From contig CANLQD010000002.1 in assembly GCA_947493175.1 (NCBI GenBank), forward strand, positions 744,001 through 808,000: a stretch of DNA of 64,000 bases. The letters run 5' to 3'. The notes beneath the pieces were generated by a model, which was not told the origin of the DNA, made no database searches, and saw only the letters and a list, made by a program, of their open reading frames with translations. Origin of the DNA: an uncultured Flavobacteriaceae bacterium (GTDB lineage Bacteria; Bacteroidota; Bacteroidia; Flavobacteriales; Flavobacteriaceae). Positions 36,575 to 46,359 of this stretch are shown here, piece after piece (position 1 is the stretch's first letter; each line of letters starts with the position of its first letter). Made by a program: the position numbers and the translations under genes.

Positions 36575-39500
36575 TTGAAAAAACGACTACGTTGCCTGTG
36601 GATGCTTCTCGCATCACTCTCCTTTTTCGCACAAGATTTTAAGATGGACCTTGTCCAAGATCTCAAACCCAGAAATATTGGCCCTGGGGGTATGAGTGGT
36701 CGGGTTACTGCCATTGATGCCGTTCATACAAACCCCGATATCATGTATGTAGGGACTGCTTCGGGCGGACTTTGGAAATCAACTTCCGGAGGTATTAAAT
36801 GGGAGCCCATTTTTGATAAAGAAGTAACCGCTTCTATAGGTGCGGTGGCCATACAGCAGAGTAATCCGTCAGTGATATGGGTCGGTACCGGGGAAGGCAA
36901 TCCAAGGAATAGCCTAAATGGGGGCTATGGTATTTATAAATCGCTAGACGGTGGCAAGAGCTGGAAATCGATGGGGTTGGAAAAAACCCGGCATATCCAC
37001 CGAATTAAAATTGACCCTACGGATCCGAACACCGTTTATGTCGGTGCCATCGGATCTCCTTGGGGCGAACATCCCGAGCGAGGTGTCTTCAAAACTACTG
37101 ATGGTGGCGCAACTTGGGAAAAAATTCTTTTCGTGAACAACAAGACCGGGGTAGCCGATTTGGTCATGGACCCTACCAATCCCAATAAATTAATCGCCGC
37201 CCTTTGGGAACACAAACGAGACCCTTGGTTCTTTAAGTCAGGAGGTGCCGGAAGCGGGCTATATATGACACATGACGGTGGGGAAAATTGGAAAAAACTG
37301 ACCGAGGAAGACGGCCTTCCAAAAGGGGAACTTGGGAGAATCGGAGTGGCCATCGCCCCAGGAAAACCTAACATTGTCTATGCTTTGGTCGAAGCGAAAA
37401 AAAATGCACTCTACAAATCGGAAGATGGAGGCTTTAAGTGGAAAAAAATCAATGATAAGAGCGATATTGGGAATCGACCTTTCTACTACTCCGAAATTTA
37501 TGTGGATCCACAGAATGAAAATCGGGTTTACTCTGTCTTTACCTATGTGAATGTTTCCGAGGACGGGGGAAAGAATTTTTCCCAACTGATGCCCGCATAC
37601 AGTGTTGATAATGGCGTGCACCCTGATCACCATGCCTGGTGGATTCATCCCGAAAACGGACAGTTTATGATGGATGGAAACGACGGGGGCATGAATATCA
37701 CCAAAGATGGGGGCAAGTCCTGGCGTTTTGTCGGCAATATTCCCGTAGCGCAATTTTATCATATCAATATTGACAATGAATATCCATATAATGTATACGG
37801 TGGCATGCAAGATAACGGTTCTTGGCGTGGCCCTGCTTATGTATGGCGTGCCCAAGGTATTCGCAATAGTTATTGGCAAGAAATCGCTTTCGGTGATGGG
37901 TTCGATGTAGTTCCCGACCGCGATGATTCCCAATTCGGTTATGCAATGAGCCAACAGGGCTTTGTGTCCCGATATGATTGGAAAACCGGTAACAATTACC
38001 TCGTTCGTCCTACCCCGCCGGATGCAAAGACCAAATTGCGTTTTAATTGGAATTCAGCTATTGGTCAAGATCCGTTCGACAATAGCACCGTGTACTTTGG
38101 AAGCCAGTTTGTACACAAAAGCACTGATAAGGGACTTACCTGGGAGGTGATTTCTCCGGACCTAACCACTAATGATCCCAAAAAACAGAAACAGAGTGAA
38201 AGTGGCGGACTCACCATGGATGCCACCGGAGCCGAAAATCACTGTACCCTGTTGGTCATTGAACCGTCGACCATTGAAAAAGATATGATGTGGACCGCCT
38301 CTGACGATGGCAGGGTGCATTATACCACAACAGGCGGCAACGATTGGGTAGAAGTCACGAAAAACATCAAAGGCTTGCCAACGGGTAGTTGGGTTACCCA
38401 AATAAAAGCCTCCAATAAAAACAAGGGCGAAGCATTACTAGTGGCCAATGATTATCGCAGATTCAACTACACGCCCTATGCCTACCGCACCAAAAACTAT
38501 GGAAAAACCTGGGAGCGTATCGTTGATGGTACCGATGTAAAAAGTTATACGCTTTCCATAGTCGAGGATATTGAAAACCCGAACCTACTCTTTTTAGGAA
38601 CCGATGACGGTCTTTATATTTCGTTCGATGCGGGAGAACAATGGCAAAAATGGACCGAAGGTTTCCCTACCGTTTCGACCAAAGACCTTATAATTCAGCC
38701 TAGGGAACATGATTTGGTCATCGGCACTTTTGGTAGGGCTGCATGGGTCCTGGACGATATTCGTCCGCTACGGGCGTTGGCAAGCGATATAAGCATTCTC
38801 CAAAAAGACATTAAGTTGTTCGAAACACCCATTGCCTACCAAGCTGCCTACCAGCAACCCACGGGGAGTCGATTCGGTGGCGATGCCTTGTACAATGCTG
38901 AAAATAGAAAAGATGGGGCGATGATTACCTATTTTATCAAAGAAGGCAAGAAGAAAGAGGAAAAGACGGCGGACAGAAAGGATGAAGACCAAAAGAAAGA
39001 TGCTTCCGATTCCGCTGGGATGACAACCAAAACCGACCAAGAAGATAAAGAGAAATTGAGCGGGGTACAGAAAAAGGATTCCATTCAGTTCGATTTTTAT
39101 GACGGTGACCGATTGATTCGAACCTTGAAGTACAAAACTCCCGAAAAAGCAGGTTTTCACCGTATTTATTGGGAAATGGATGAAAAAGGTCCGGATAGGC
39201 CGGCACGTAAAATCAGTAAGAAAAAAGAAGAAAGAGGCGGCCGTTCGGTAAAACCAGGAACTTATAACGTAAAAGTCCATTTCGGCAATGCTTCGGACGA
39301 AACTACTATTGAGGTCAAATCAGATCCTCGTCTGAATATACCCCAAGAAGCAATTGACGATGCATACTCGTTTTCGAAAAAGATACAGCAAATGACCCAA
39401 ACCGCTGCAGATGCGGTGAAACAGTTGGTCGAAAACAAGAATGTCGCAAAAAAGTACAGTAAAGAACTGAAAGAGCTCGACAAAGAGAAATACAAAGACC

Positions 39501-39829
39501 AAATAAAGGCCTCCAAAGACATTGTAAAACAGATCGATTCCGTGGTGGCTCTCTATATCGGTAAAGAAGACAAACGACAGGGGATTACGCGAAATCCTGA
39601 AATGACCGTTATGCAACGGCTGCGCAATGCTGGGTACTATGGTGCTACGCGACCGAACGGTACTACTTTGACCGAGAAAAAACTGCTACAATATGCAGAA
39701 GAAGAGCTCCAAATGGCTTTGGAAAAAACCAATAGTTTTTTTACAGAAAAATGGAAAGCCTACCGGGAAGAAATTGAGAAATTGGAAGTCTCTCCTTTTA
39801 AAGAGGTAAAGTCTTTCAGTATGGAATAA
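36575..39829 (+). CDS. sortilin/VPS10-like BNR-repeat propeller protein
   Basis: The product has 1084 aa and starts with TTG (TTG AAA AAA CGA), giving MKKRLRCLWMLLASLSFFAQ, a normal signal peptide; the next ATG would cut into it. Residues about 30-720 hold many BNR/Asp-box-type repeats (VGTASGGLWKSTSGGIKW, IYKSLDGGKSWKS, VFKTTDGGATWEK, LYMTHDGGENWKK), as in VPS10/sortilin-type exo-sialidase-fold propellers. A Lys/Glu/Asp-rich linker (about 790-830) leads to a C-terminal beta-sandwich and a helical tail. Annotated relatives are called glycosyl hydrolases, but I see no sialidase Arg triad, so peptide binding or another function is as likely. The gene lies alone, upstream of an S9 peptidase. Confidence 0.82.
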   Translation: MKKRLRCLWMLLASLSFFAQDFKMDLVQDLKPRNIGPGGMSGRVTAIDAVHTNPDIMYVGTASGGLWKSTSGGIKWEPIFDKEVTASIGAVAIQQSNPSVIWVGTGEGNPRNSLNGGYGIYKSLDGGKSWKSMGLEKTRHIHRIKIDPTDPNTVYVGAIGSPWGEHPERGVFKTTDGGATWEKILFVNNKTGVADLVMDPTNPNKLIAALWEHKRDPWFFKSGGAGSGLYMTHDGGENWKKLTEEDGLPKGELGRIGVAIAPGKPNIVYALVEAKKNALYKSEDGGFKWKKINDKSDIGNRPFYYSEIYVDPQNENRVYSVFTYVNVSEDGGKNFSQLMPAYSVDNGVHPDHHAWWIHPENGQFMMDGNDGGMNITKDGGKSWRFVGNIPVAQFYHINIDNEYPYNVYGGMQDNGSWRGPAYVWRAQGIRNSYWQEIAFGDGFDVVPDRDDSQFGYAMSQQGFVSRYDWKTGNNYLVRPTPPDAKTKLRFNWNSAIGQDPFDNSTVYFGSQFVHKSTDKGLTWEVISPDLTTNDPKKQKQSESGGLTMDATGAENHCTLLVIEPSTIEKDMMWTASDDGRVHYTTTGGNDWVEVTKNIKGLPTGSWVTQIKASNKNKGEALLVANDYRRFNYTPYAYRTKNYGKTWERIVDGTDVKSYTLSIVEDIENPNLLFLGTDDGLYISFDAGEQWQKWTEGFPTVSTKDLIIQPREHDLVIGTFGRAAWVLDDIRPLRALASDISILQKDIKLFETPIAYQAAYQQPTGSRFGGDALYNAENRKDGAMITYFIKEGKKKEEKTADRKDEDQKKDASDSAGMTTKTDQEDKEKLSGVQKKDSIQFDFYDGDRLIRTLKYKTPEKAGFHRIYWEMDEKGPDRPARKISKKKEERGGRSVKPGTYNVKVHFGNASDETTIEVKSDPRLNIPQEAIDDAYSFSKKIQQMTQTAADAVKQLVENKNVAKKYSKELKELDKEKYKDQIKASKDIVKQIDSVVALYIGKEDKRQGITRNPEMTVMQRLRNAGYYGATRPNGTTLTEKKLLQYAEEELQMALEKTNSFFTEKWKAYREEIEKLEVSPFKEVKSFSME

Positions 39830-40122
39830 AAGGTAGAAATATGATTATAGAGCACATAGGTCATTGACCTTAGAAAATTGGATATCCCAACGCCATTCAA
39901 AATAAAGCGCAAAGAAGAACAGAAATCCTGAAAATGCAAATATGGGGAGAGAAACACATGACAAAGCCTATTCCCCTAGCCTTTATTCTTTTATTATAAG
40001 GTAAATAACCTCGGGGCAAGCCCACGGAGGCATTCATAGGAAATTCAATTTTGATTTCGACGTAAACGTTGGAGCATTTTAAATCTCGATTATCGAGTAA
40101 ACATCAATTAAAAACAACAACT

Positions 40123-42069
40123 ATGAAACAAATTGCAGTAGTATTCCTAATAGCCTGTATATGGGCCTGTAAAGAAAAAGAACCTCCAAAGGCCCCGAGC
40201 ATTGCGGAGACCATGAAGACCTATACCATTGAACAGATGATGGACAACGAAGCCATTGGAGGCGGTAGCTTTTCGCCGGATAAGTCCAAACTCTTGATAT
40301 CGAGCAATCGTTCAGGGATTTACAATATGTATACCGTGCCCACCAGCGGAGGGGAGCTCGTACCGGTAACCCAGTCAGATAGTTCCTCGGTCTTTGCCAT
40401 CTCCTATTTCCCAAAGGATGAACGAATGTTATTTCGCATGGATGGTAATGGTGATGAAATATATCATATCTATCTCAGGGATACCGACGGAAGTCATAAA
40501 GATTTAACGCCCTATGATGGCAAAAGAGCCAGTTTTTATGGGTGGACGAAGGACAAGACCGGAGTGTATTTTTCTTCTAACAAACGCGACGAGCGTTACA
40601 ACGATCTGTACAAGATGGATTTGGAGACCTTTGCTCCTAAACAGATTTATAAAAATGAAGAAGGCTATTTTTTTGGCAGACCTTCCAATGATGAAAAGTA
40701 TCTTCCATTAATCAAACCCATCAACACCAATGATTCCGACTTGTTTCTCTACCATATGGACACGAAGGAATTAGTCCAGGTCAATAAAAATCAAAGTGCC
40801 AATAGTCCCGAGGATTTTTCTCCAGACGGCAACTATTTATACTATACCACTGATGATGGCGGAGAATTTGCCCGATTGATGCGCTATGACATTGCAAACA
40901 AAAGTAGTGAAGAAGTATTGCAGCACGAATGGGATATTTTGGGAAGTTATTTTACCGAAAATGGAAAATATCGTGTAACCTATATAAATGAAGACGCCAA
41001 AAATGTCATTGAGGTGATGGATGTTGCCTCAGGTGAAAATATCGATTTGCCTTCGTTTGAAAATATGGACATAACCAATGTCGGTTTCTCCGATGATGAA
41101 AAGTGGATGCGTTTCTACGCCGGCGGTTCCCATACGCCCTCGAACCTGTATGTTTATAACTTGGAAACCAAAGAACAGAAAAAATTGACAGATGTCTTGA
41201 ACAACGAAATACAAGCACAGGATTTGGTGAATGCCGAGGTAATTCGCTATAAATCGTTCGATGGCTTGGAAATACCCGCAATCTACTACAAACCCCATCA
41301 AGCTTCAGCAGACAACAAAGTGCCTGCGTTGGTTTGGGTGCATGGTGGACCCGGCGGACAGTCGCGCCAGAACTTCAGTTCATTAATTCAGTATATGGTG
41401 AATCACGGGTATGCGGTGCTTGCCGTTAACAACCGAGGTAGCAGCGGTTACGGAAAAACATTTTATAAAATGGATGATTTGAACCATGGCGATAAAGACC
41501 TAAAGGATTGCGTCGCCGGGAAGGACTGGCTAGCCCTGCAACCGGAAATAAATGCAGAGAAAATCGGTATTATCGGTGGATCATATGGAGGTTATATGAC
41601 CATGGCCGCCCTTGCTTTTACACCGGAAGAATTTGATGTTGGTGTCAACATTTTCGGAGTTACTAATTGGATTCGTACGCTGCGTAGTATTCCACCGTGG
41701 TGGGAAGCCCAGAAAGAAGCCTTGTATTTGGAGTTGGGAGACCCCAATAGTGCCGATTCGGTAAGATTAAAGGCGATTTCCCCCTTATTTCACACCGACA
41801 AGGTCGTTAAGCCCTTGATCGTATTACAAGGAGCCAAAGACCCACGGGTACTGCAGGTCGAGTCCGATGAAATCGTAGCGGGCGTAAAGGCCAACGGTGT
41901 TCCTGTAGAATATGTACTTTTCGAGGACGAAGGGCATGGTTTCGTGAAGAAAGAGAATCAAATCAAAGCCTATAGTGAAATATTAAAATTTTTGGAAACA
42001 TATCTTAAAGGGGATGTGGGGAAACCTATTGAAGACGGAAAAATGATGGAACCCGAACCCAGCACTTAA
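40123..42069 (+). CDS. S9 family peptidase lipoprotein (acylaminoacyl/dipeptidyl peptidase type)
   Basis: I start at ATG giving MKQIAVVF; an upstream in-frame TTG gives an implausible leader. The 648-aa product has a lipobox (ACIWAC, Cys16). A propeller domain (about 40-370) has FSPDKSKLLISSNRSG and FSPDGNYLYYTTDDGG. The catalytic domain has HGGPGG (about 407-412), GGSYGGYM (Ser487), GAKDPRV (Asp573) and EDEGHGF (His605). It would remove N-terminal di- or acylated residues from peptides in the periplasm. The mRNA leader has a small CTCGA/TCGAG palindrome at 40084-40096. A terminator follows at 42090. Confidence 0.92.
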   Translation: MKQIAVVFLIACIWACKEKEPPKAPSIAETMKTYTIEQMMDNEAIGGGSFSPDKSKLLISSNRSGIYNMYTVPTSGGELVPVTQSDSSSVFAISYFPKDERMLFRMDGNGDEIYHIYLRDTDGSHKDLTPYDGKRASFYGWTKDKTGVYFSSNKRDERYNDLYKMDLETFAPKQIYKNEEGYFFGRPSNDEKYLPLIKPINTNDSDLFLYHMDTKELVQVNKNQSANSPEDFSPDGNYLYYTTDDGGEFARLMRYDIANKSSEEVLQHEWDILGSYFTENGKYRVTYINEDAKNVIEVMDVASGENIDLPSFENMDITNVGFSDDEKWMRFYAGGSHTPSNLYVYNLETKEQKKLTDVLNNEIQAQDLVNAEVIRYKSFDGLEIPAIYYKPHQASADNKVPALVWVHGGPGGQSRQNFSSLIQYMVNHGYAVLAVNNRGSSGYGKTFYKMDDLNHGDKDLKDCVAGKDWLALQPEINAEKIGIIGGSYGGYMTMAALAFTPEEFDVGVNIFGVTNWIRTLRSIPPWWEAQKEALYLELGDPNSADSVRLKAISPLFHTDKVVKPLIVLQGAKDPRVLQVESDEIVAGVKANGVPVEYVLFEDEGHGFVKKENQIKAYSEILKFLETYLKGDVGKPIEDGKMMEPEPST

Positions 42070-42089
42070 AAGTAACTATAACCGAAAAA

Positions 42090-42123
42090 GAAACCCGTTT
42101 TGAAGTATTTCACAACGGGTTTC
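42090..42123 (+). terminator. hairpin terminator of the S9 peptidase gene
   Basis: The 10-bp arms GAAACCCGTT / AACGGGTTTC have a 14-nt loop, 20 bp after the stop codon. The T-run is short (TTTCATATTTA). Confidence 0.6.
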
Positions 42124-42275
42124 ATATTTACTACCATACTATCAGGTTAATCAATTAAAAATAACCACTATCACAATAAAAGTAATTGAGTTTTGTCATA
42201 TTCCCAATTCTTTCAAATCGCCTTAAATCCCTTTTTTTATTGACTTTTGTCAGTTTTCCCACCCATAACGGACGG

Positions 42276-42283
42276 TACCTTTG
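42276..42283 (+). promoter_or_regulatory. -7 element candidate (TACCTTTG)
   Basis: An exact TAnnTTTG match lies 17 bp before the start of the first DUF2490 gene. A TTTG at 42246-42249 is 26 bp upstream, longer than the usual 19-20 bp spacing. Confidence 0.45.
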
Positions 42284-42300
42284 TAGCATAAATAGTACGC

Positions 42301-42975
42301 ATGTCCCTCAAAAGATTTTTCATTCTACTACTAGTTATGACAAGTCTCCATAGCACGGCACAGAGAGAAAAAGAGGACTGTTTTGGCACCTGGGCCGTTA
42401 TTGCCGGCAACCACCAAATTTCGGACAGATGGAGTATTCCTACCGTGGGTGTCCTGCGACACTATGAAATTTTCAGTCATTATGAATTTGCCTTTGCAAG
42501 AACCGGACTTACCTATCATTTTAATCCCAAATTATCCGGTACGGTAGGCTATGCATTTCTAGACTCAGAACCCTTTATCGTGAGTCCCGAAGCCAAGGGT
42601 GCCCAACAGCATTGGCTGTACGAGCAACTATCCTTAAAATCAAAATTAGGGAAGCTAGACCTTTCACATCGGTATCGATTGGAGAGCCGGTGGATATTAA
42701 AGACCGAGGGTACGGTTTTAAGACATCGAATGCGTTATCGGTTACGATTGCAATATCCGTTAGGAAAAAAACTATATGCAAATTTGTTCAATGAAATCTT
42801 TGTTTCGTTTCAGGATCCCCTTTTTAACCAAAATCGACTGCATATCGGACTCGGATATAGGGTTCGACCTAATTTGAAATTAGAGCTGGGGTATTTAAAA
42901 AATCATTTTACCGATATTCATTGCGATAGAATACGAATCGGACTGGTTTTTAAAACAGATTGGAGGAAGAAATAG
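42301..42975 (+). CDS. DUF2490 outer-membrane-type protein, copy 1
   Basis: This 224-aa protein has a signal peptide ending at LHSTAQ. The sequence alternates in short amphipathic strands (GTWAVIAGNHQISDRWSIPTV, RHYEIFSHYEFAFARTGLTYHF) and ends GLVFKTDWRKK. That fits a DUF2490 family member, probably a small outer-membrane beta-barrel. Motifs NRLHIGLGYRVRPNLKLELGY and YLKNHF recur in the next gene. Function unknown. It starts 231 bp after the S9 peptidase gene. Confidence 0.82.
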   Translation: MSLKRFFILLLVMTSLHSTAQREKEDCFGTWAVIAGNHQISDRWSIPTVGVLRHYEIFSHYEFAFARTGLTYHFNPKLSGTVGYAFLDSEPFIVSPEAKGAQQHWLYEQLSLKSKLGKLDLSHRYRLESRWILKTEGTVLRHRMRYRLRLQYPLGKKLYANLFNEIFVSFQDPLFNQNRLHIGLGYRVRPNLKLELGYLKNHFTDIHCDRIRIGLVFKTDWRKK

Positions 42976-43159
42976 ATCGCTTAGGGCAGACCAGATAACA
43001 TTGAGTCTTCGATTATTGAGTAAAACCCATTTTCTTAAGCTTTTTTGGGGAGCTAAGAAATCCATCATTTTAAAAGGATTAAATCTGTTATATTTACCCT
43101 AGGGAATCCATTTTTAACATGCATGCATACTTTTGTTTCATGCAATAATATTAGTCTAC

Positions 43160-43840
43160 GTGCCAAAAATCTTCTTTGCGCTGCTGTTTTTTTCGAGTAT
43201 GATCATGAACGCCCAGCAAACGGGAGAAGACGAATTGGGTTCTTGGCATATGTATTTTGGAATGAACCGAATATCGGACAAACTGAGTATCCATACCGAA
43301 GGCCAGTTGCGATACTATGAAACGGGAGAGAACTTTAATCAGTTGCTGCTTAGGACCGGACTCAATTATCATATCAACAAAGACGCCATTGGCACGTTCG
43401 GTTATGCCTTTATTGACACCGATGCGTCTTTTGAGGAATTTCCCGGGGACCGGGACATTATCGAGCATCGTATTTTCGAGCAGTTTATTCTAAAAAACAA
43501 CGAGTGGGAACTTGGTTTTGAACATCGATACCGTTTGGAACAACGTTTTTTAGATTTTGGTAATGGGGACAACGAACTACAACATCGTGCTCGGTACCGT
43601 TTACAAATAATGCTACCCTTGACAGATATTTTTTTCTTGAACTTTTATGATGAAGTTTTTTTGAACCTACAAGGAACCATTTTCGGACAAAATCGACTCT
43701 ATGCGGCTATTGGTCTGAACGTTACGGATAATTTGAGCGTACAATCAGGGTATCTGAAAAACCACTTTAACTCGGTCAACTTTGATCGCTTACAAGTTGC
43801 TGTTTTTTACAATCCCGATTTCAGGAAGAAGAAAGAGTAA
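43160..43840 (+). CDS. DUF2490 outer-membrane-type protein, copy 2
   Basis: I start at the GTG giving M(V)PKIFFALLFFSSMIMNAQ, a good signal peptide; an in-frame TTG lies nine codons upstream. The 226-aa protein is a paralogue of the preceding gene. Shared positions include DELGSWHMYFGMNRISDKLS, GQLRYYETGENFNQLLLRTG, NRLYAAIGLNVTDNLSVQSGY, YLKNHFNSVNFDRLQV and a closing NPDFRKKK. Predicted as a small outer-membrane beta-barrel. The 184-bp gap between the copies shows no terminator, so the pair may share a transcript. Confidence 0.8.
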   Translation: MPKIFFALLFFSSMIMNAQQTGEDELGSWHMYFGMNRISDKLSIHTEGQLRYYETGENFNQLLLRTGLNYHINKDAIGTFGYAFIDTDASFEEFPGDRDIIEHRIFEQFILKNNEWELGFEHRYRLEQRFLDFGNGDNELQHRARYRLQIMLPLTDIFFLNFYDEVFLNLQGTIFGQNRLYAAIGLNVTDNLSVQSGYLKNHFNSVNFDRLQVAVFYNPDFRKKKE

Positions 43841-43988
43841 GAAACTTAGGAAATAGCGATATGATATAACCGGAATCTAGAGTGGGATATCTTCAATTGT
43901 TTGCAATGAACCCGTGCTACGAACGACAAAAGCGCCATGTACCGTTGATTTAAATCGGTCTATTGCTCCAAACACTAAAGAAAATAGT

Positions 43989-45203
43989 ATGAGCTTACAA
44001 AAAGTAACATTTCAAAACAAAGAAGGACAGACCTTGGTAGGACGATTGGAACTACCGGCGAACAGCCGCCCCCACAACTTCGCTATTTTTGCACATTGCT
44101 TTACCTGTAACAAAAACCTTATTGCGGTTAAAAATATTGGAAAGGCATTGACTTCCAATGGGTTTGGGGTCCTACGGTTCGACTTTACCGGTTTAGGGGA
44201 AAGTGAAGGCGATTTTGCCGACACCAATTTTTCGGGCAATGTAGAAGATCTGGTGGCCGCTGCCTCTTACCTTGAAAAGCATTATGAAGCCCCTACCTTA
44301 TTAATAGGCCATTCCCTCGGCGGGGCTGCTGTCATATTTGCTGCAGAACAGATTAAATCGGTCAGTGCACTGGCCACCATTGGAGCCCCATCTGACCCCA
44401 CCCACGTGCAGCATCTATTACGAAGCGGATTGGAAGAAATAGAAGCGAAGGGAAAAGCAACCGTAAATCTTAGCGGTAGGGACTTTACCATTAAAAAACA
44501 ATTTCTCGATGACTTGAAGACCAAATCCCTACCTGAGACAGTAAAAAGGCTTCGCAAACCCTTACTCATTATGCATTCTCCCCAAGATGATACAGTAGGA
44601 ATAAAAAATGCCGAGCAAATTTACGTGGCCGCCCACCATCCGAAAAGTTTTGTTTCTTTAGACGGGGCAGACCATTTATTAATGAACAAGGCCGATTCAC
44701 AGTACGCCGGTAAGGTCATCGCAGGTTGGGCCCAGCGTTACCTAAACGTGCCGGAAACGACTCCTTTGAAATCAAAACATCATGTGGTGGCCAGTTTAGA
44801 TGGTGAAGATGTATTTACAACCCCTATGAAAGTGGGCAATCATTACATGACCGCTGACGAGCCTATCGAGGTAGGGGGTAATGATTTTGGGCCGTCACCC
44901 TATGAATTGGTCTCAGCAGGGCTTTCTGCCTGTACGGCGATGACTGTTCAAATGTACGTTAGAAGAAAGGGATGGCCATTGGAGAATATCGAAGTTCATA
45001 CCTCGTACAGTAAGTCGCATGCAGCCGACTGTGAAGCTTGCGAATCGCCCGATTCGAAGATAGATACCTTTAACCGCGATATAAAATTAACCGGCGACCT
45101 TACCGAAGAGCAGATAAAACGTATTTTGGAAATAGCCGATAAATGTCCGGTACACAGAACATTGCACAGTGATACACAAATCCTGACCCAATTGATCCCA
45201 TGA
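43989..45203 (+). CDS. bifunctional alpha/beta hydrolase - OsmC family protein
   Basis: I start at ATG giving MSLQKVTFQN, dropping a 25-residue untidy extension. The 404-aa product has an alpha/beta-hydrolase domain (1 to about 250) with the nucleophile motif LIGHSLGGAA, a SPQDDTVG acid site and DGADHLLM histidine. The OsmC domain follows (about 270-404) with LVSAGLSACTAMTVQMY and CPVHRTL, the two OsmC peroxidatic-type cysteines. OsmC proteins reduce organic peroxides with thiols. The hydrolase half may release the lipid or ester substrate, but that coupling is inference. The stop codon overlaps the next start by 4 bp. Confidence 0.9.
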   Translation: MSLQKVTFQNKEGQTLVGRLELPANSRPHNFAIFAHCFTCNKNLIAVKNIGKALTSNGFGVLRFDFTGLGESEGDFADTNFSGNVEDLVAAASYLEKHYEAPTLLIGHSLGGAAVIFAAEQIKSVSALATIGAPSDPTHVQHLLRSGLEEIEAKGKATVNLSGRDFTIKKQFLDDLKTKSLPETVKRLRKPLLIMHSPQDDTVGIKNAEQIYVAAHHPKSFVSLDGADHLLMNKADSQYAGKVIAGWAQRYLNVPETTPLKSKHHVVASLDGEDVFTTPMKVGNHYMTADEPIEVGGNDFGPSPYELVSAGLSACTAMTVQMYVRRKGWPLENIEVHTSYSKSHAADCEACESPDSKIDTFNRDIKLTGDLTEEQIKRILEIADKCPVHRTLHSDTQILTQLIP

Positions 45204-45685
45204 TGAAAAGCCTAGCCTTTGAAGTGTGTCTCACGGGAGGTTACGGTATCGTATTGCCACCAAAGATCATAGCTCCTTTTTTGGAATCAGGTAAAAAGCG
45301 CGTAAAGGTCGAAGCGACCTTTGATGGAAAAACCATCACGTTTCATGGAGCTATACAGCGTAGGGGCGATTTTCATTTTATGATGTTTGGGAAAAACTAT
45401 CAAAAAGCATTGAATGTTTTTCCAAACGACTACTTTCAACTGCAGTTCTTTGAAGATACTTCTAAATATGGAGTTGAAATATCCGAAGAACTAGAGGCCG
45501 TGCTACTTAGCGATCATGATGCTTTTGAAATCTTCGAATCGTTTACAGATGGCAAAAAAAGGGGGATTATTTACATGATTTCAAAGTATAAGGGATCCCA
45601 AACACGTATCGATAAGTCACTTTTGCTATGTGAAAACTTAAAAAACGGCATTCGGGACAACCGCGAGTTGTTAAAATCATTTTGA
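45200..45685 (+). CDS. YdeI/DUF1905 family protein
   Basis: This 161-aa soluble protein has an N-terminal DUF1905 barrel (YGIVLPPKIIAPFLESGKKR, VEATFDGKTITFHGAI, MFGKNYQKALNV) and a C-terminal YdeI-like region (FTDGKKRGIIYMISKYKGSQ, RIDKSLLLCENL). Its ATG overlaps the stop of the OsmC fusion gene (ATGATGA), so translation is probably coupled and the two proteins likely act in the same stress response. Distant relative of the YdeI protein at 27380. Confidence 0.82.
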   Translation: MMKSLAFEVCLTGGYGIVLPPKIIAPFLESGKKRVKVEATFDGKTITFHGAIQRRGDFHFMMFGKNYQKALNVFPNDYFQLQFFEDTSKYGVEISEELEAVLLSDHDAFEIFESFTDGKKRGIIYMISKYKGSQTRIDKSLLLCENLKNGIRDNRELLKSF

Positions 45686-45692
45686 GTGACCG

Positions 45693-45723
45693 TTGACATC
45701 GGCTTTTATTTTGTTTAACTTTA
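45693..45723 (+). promoter_or_regulatory. sigma-70-type Bacteroidetes promoter for the SOD gene
   Basis: TTG (45693-45695) and TAACTTTA (45716-45723) are separated by 20 bp, which fits the TTG / TAnnTTTG arrangement of Bacteroidetes promoters. The ATG of the SOD gene is 26 bp downstream. Confidence 0.5.
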
Positions 45724-45749
45724 TGGCACGATTTAAAAACAGAAAACAA

Positions 45750-46337
45750 ATGAAAAAAATAAAAGTATTGCTATTGGGGTTGGTTGTCGCACTTTCTTAT
45801 CAATGCAAGGAAGTGAAAAAAGAAGCCGAAAAGGCCGGCGAAGAGGTTGACACAGCTGTAGAAGAGATGAAAGAAGAGGTAGTTGTCGAAAGTATTAAAT
45901 TTTCGATGGAACCCAAGAGCGATAGTGATGTAAAAGGCGAAGTAACCTTTACAGAGGAAAATGGCGAAGTAAAGATGATAGCGATGCTCACGGGGCTTTC
46001 GGAAGGCGAGCATGCAATTCATATACATGAAAAGGCCGATTGCTCTTCAGCTGATGGAAAATCAACAGGCGGTCACTGGAACCCAACCAACGAACCGCAC
46101 GGAAAATGGTTGGCCGCCGAAGGTTATCACAAAGGAGATATAGGAAATTTTACGGTCGGTGCCGATGGAACTGCTAAGGTCGAATTTTCAACTGATCAGT
46201 GGTGTATCGGCTGTGATGATGAAAATAAGAACATCGTAGGCAAGGCTGTTATCGTACACCAAGGTATTGACGATTTTGTCTCACAACCCAGTGGTGCCGC
46301 TGGTGCCAGAGTAAGTTGTACCGGTATTATTCAATAA
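45750..46337 (+). CDS. Cu/Zn superoxide dismutase lipoprotein
   Basis: I start at ATG giving MKKIKVLLL. The 195-aa protein has a lipoprotein signal ending YQC, then an acidic/Lys-rich coiled linker (KEVKKEAEKAGEEVDTAVEE) that lifts the enzyme off the membrane. The SOD fold carries all metal ligands: HIHEKADCS (His-x-His, first disulfide Cys), GGHWNP, PHGKW, YHKGDIGN (zinc His/Asp) and VIVHQGIDDF (last copper His). The C-terminal VSCTGI supplies the second disulfide Cys. It would dismutate superoxide in the periplasm. It follows the OsmC/YdeI pair, giving an oxidative-stress neighbourhood. Confidence 0.93.
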   Translation: MKKIKVLLLGLVVALSYQCKEVKKEAEKAGEEVDTAVEEMKEEVVVESIKFSMEPKSDSDVKGEVTFTEENGEVKMIAMLTGLSEGEHAIHIHEKADCSSADGKSTGGHWNPTNEPHGKWLAAEGYHKGDIGNFTVGADGTAKVEFSTDQWCIGCDDENKNIVGKAVIVHQGIDDFVSQPSGAAGARVSCTGIIQ

Positions 46338-46359
46338 ATTTACCCTTCCAAAAAGAAAG

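Noticed and set aside
37259..37954. 231-codon minus-strand frame inside the BNR-propeller gene
   Set aside because: Shadow of a strongly supported coding region; no motif or signal of its own.
39830..40122. Possible 21-codon ORF (MQIWGEKH...) before the S9 peptidase
   Set aside because: Too short, with no supporting ribosome site, terminator or motif; the region reads as an ordinary leader.
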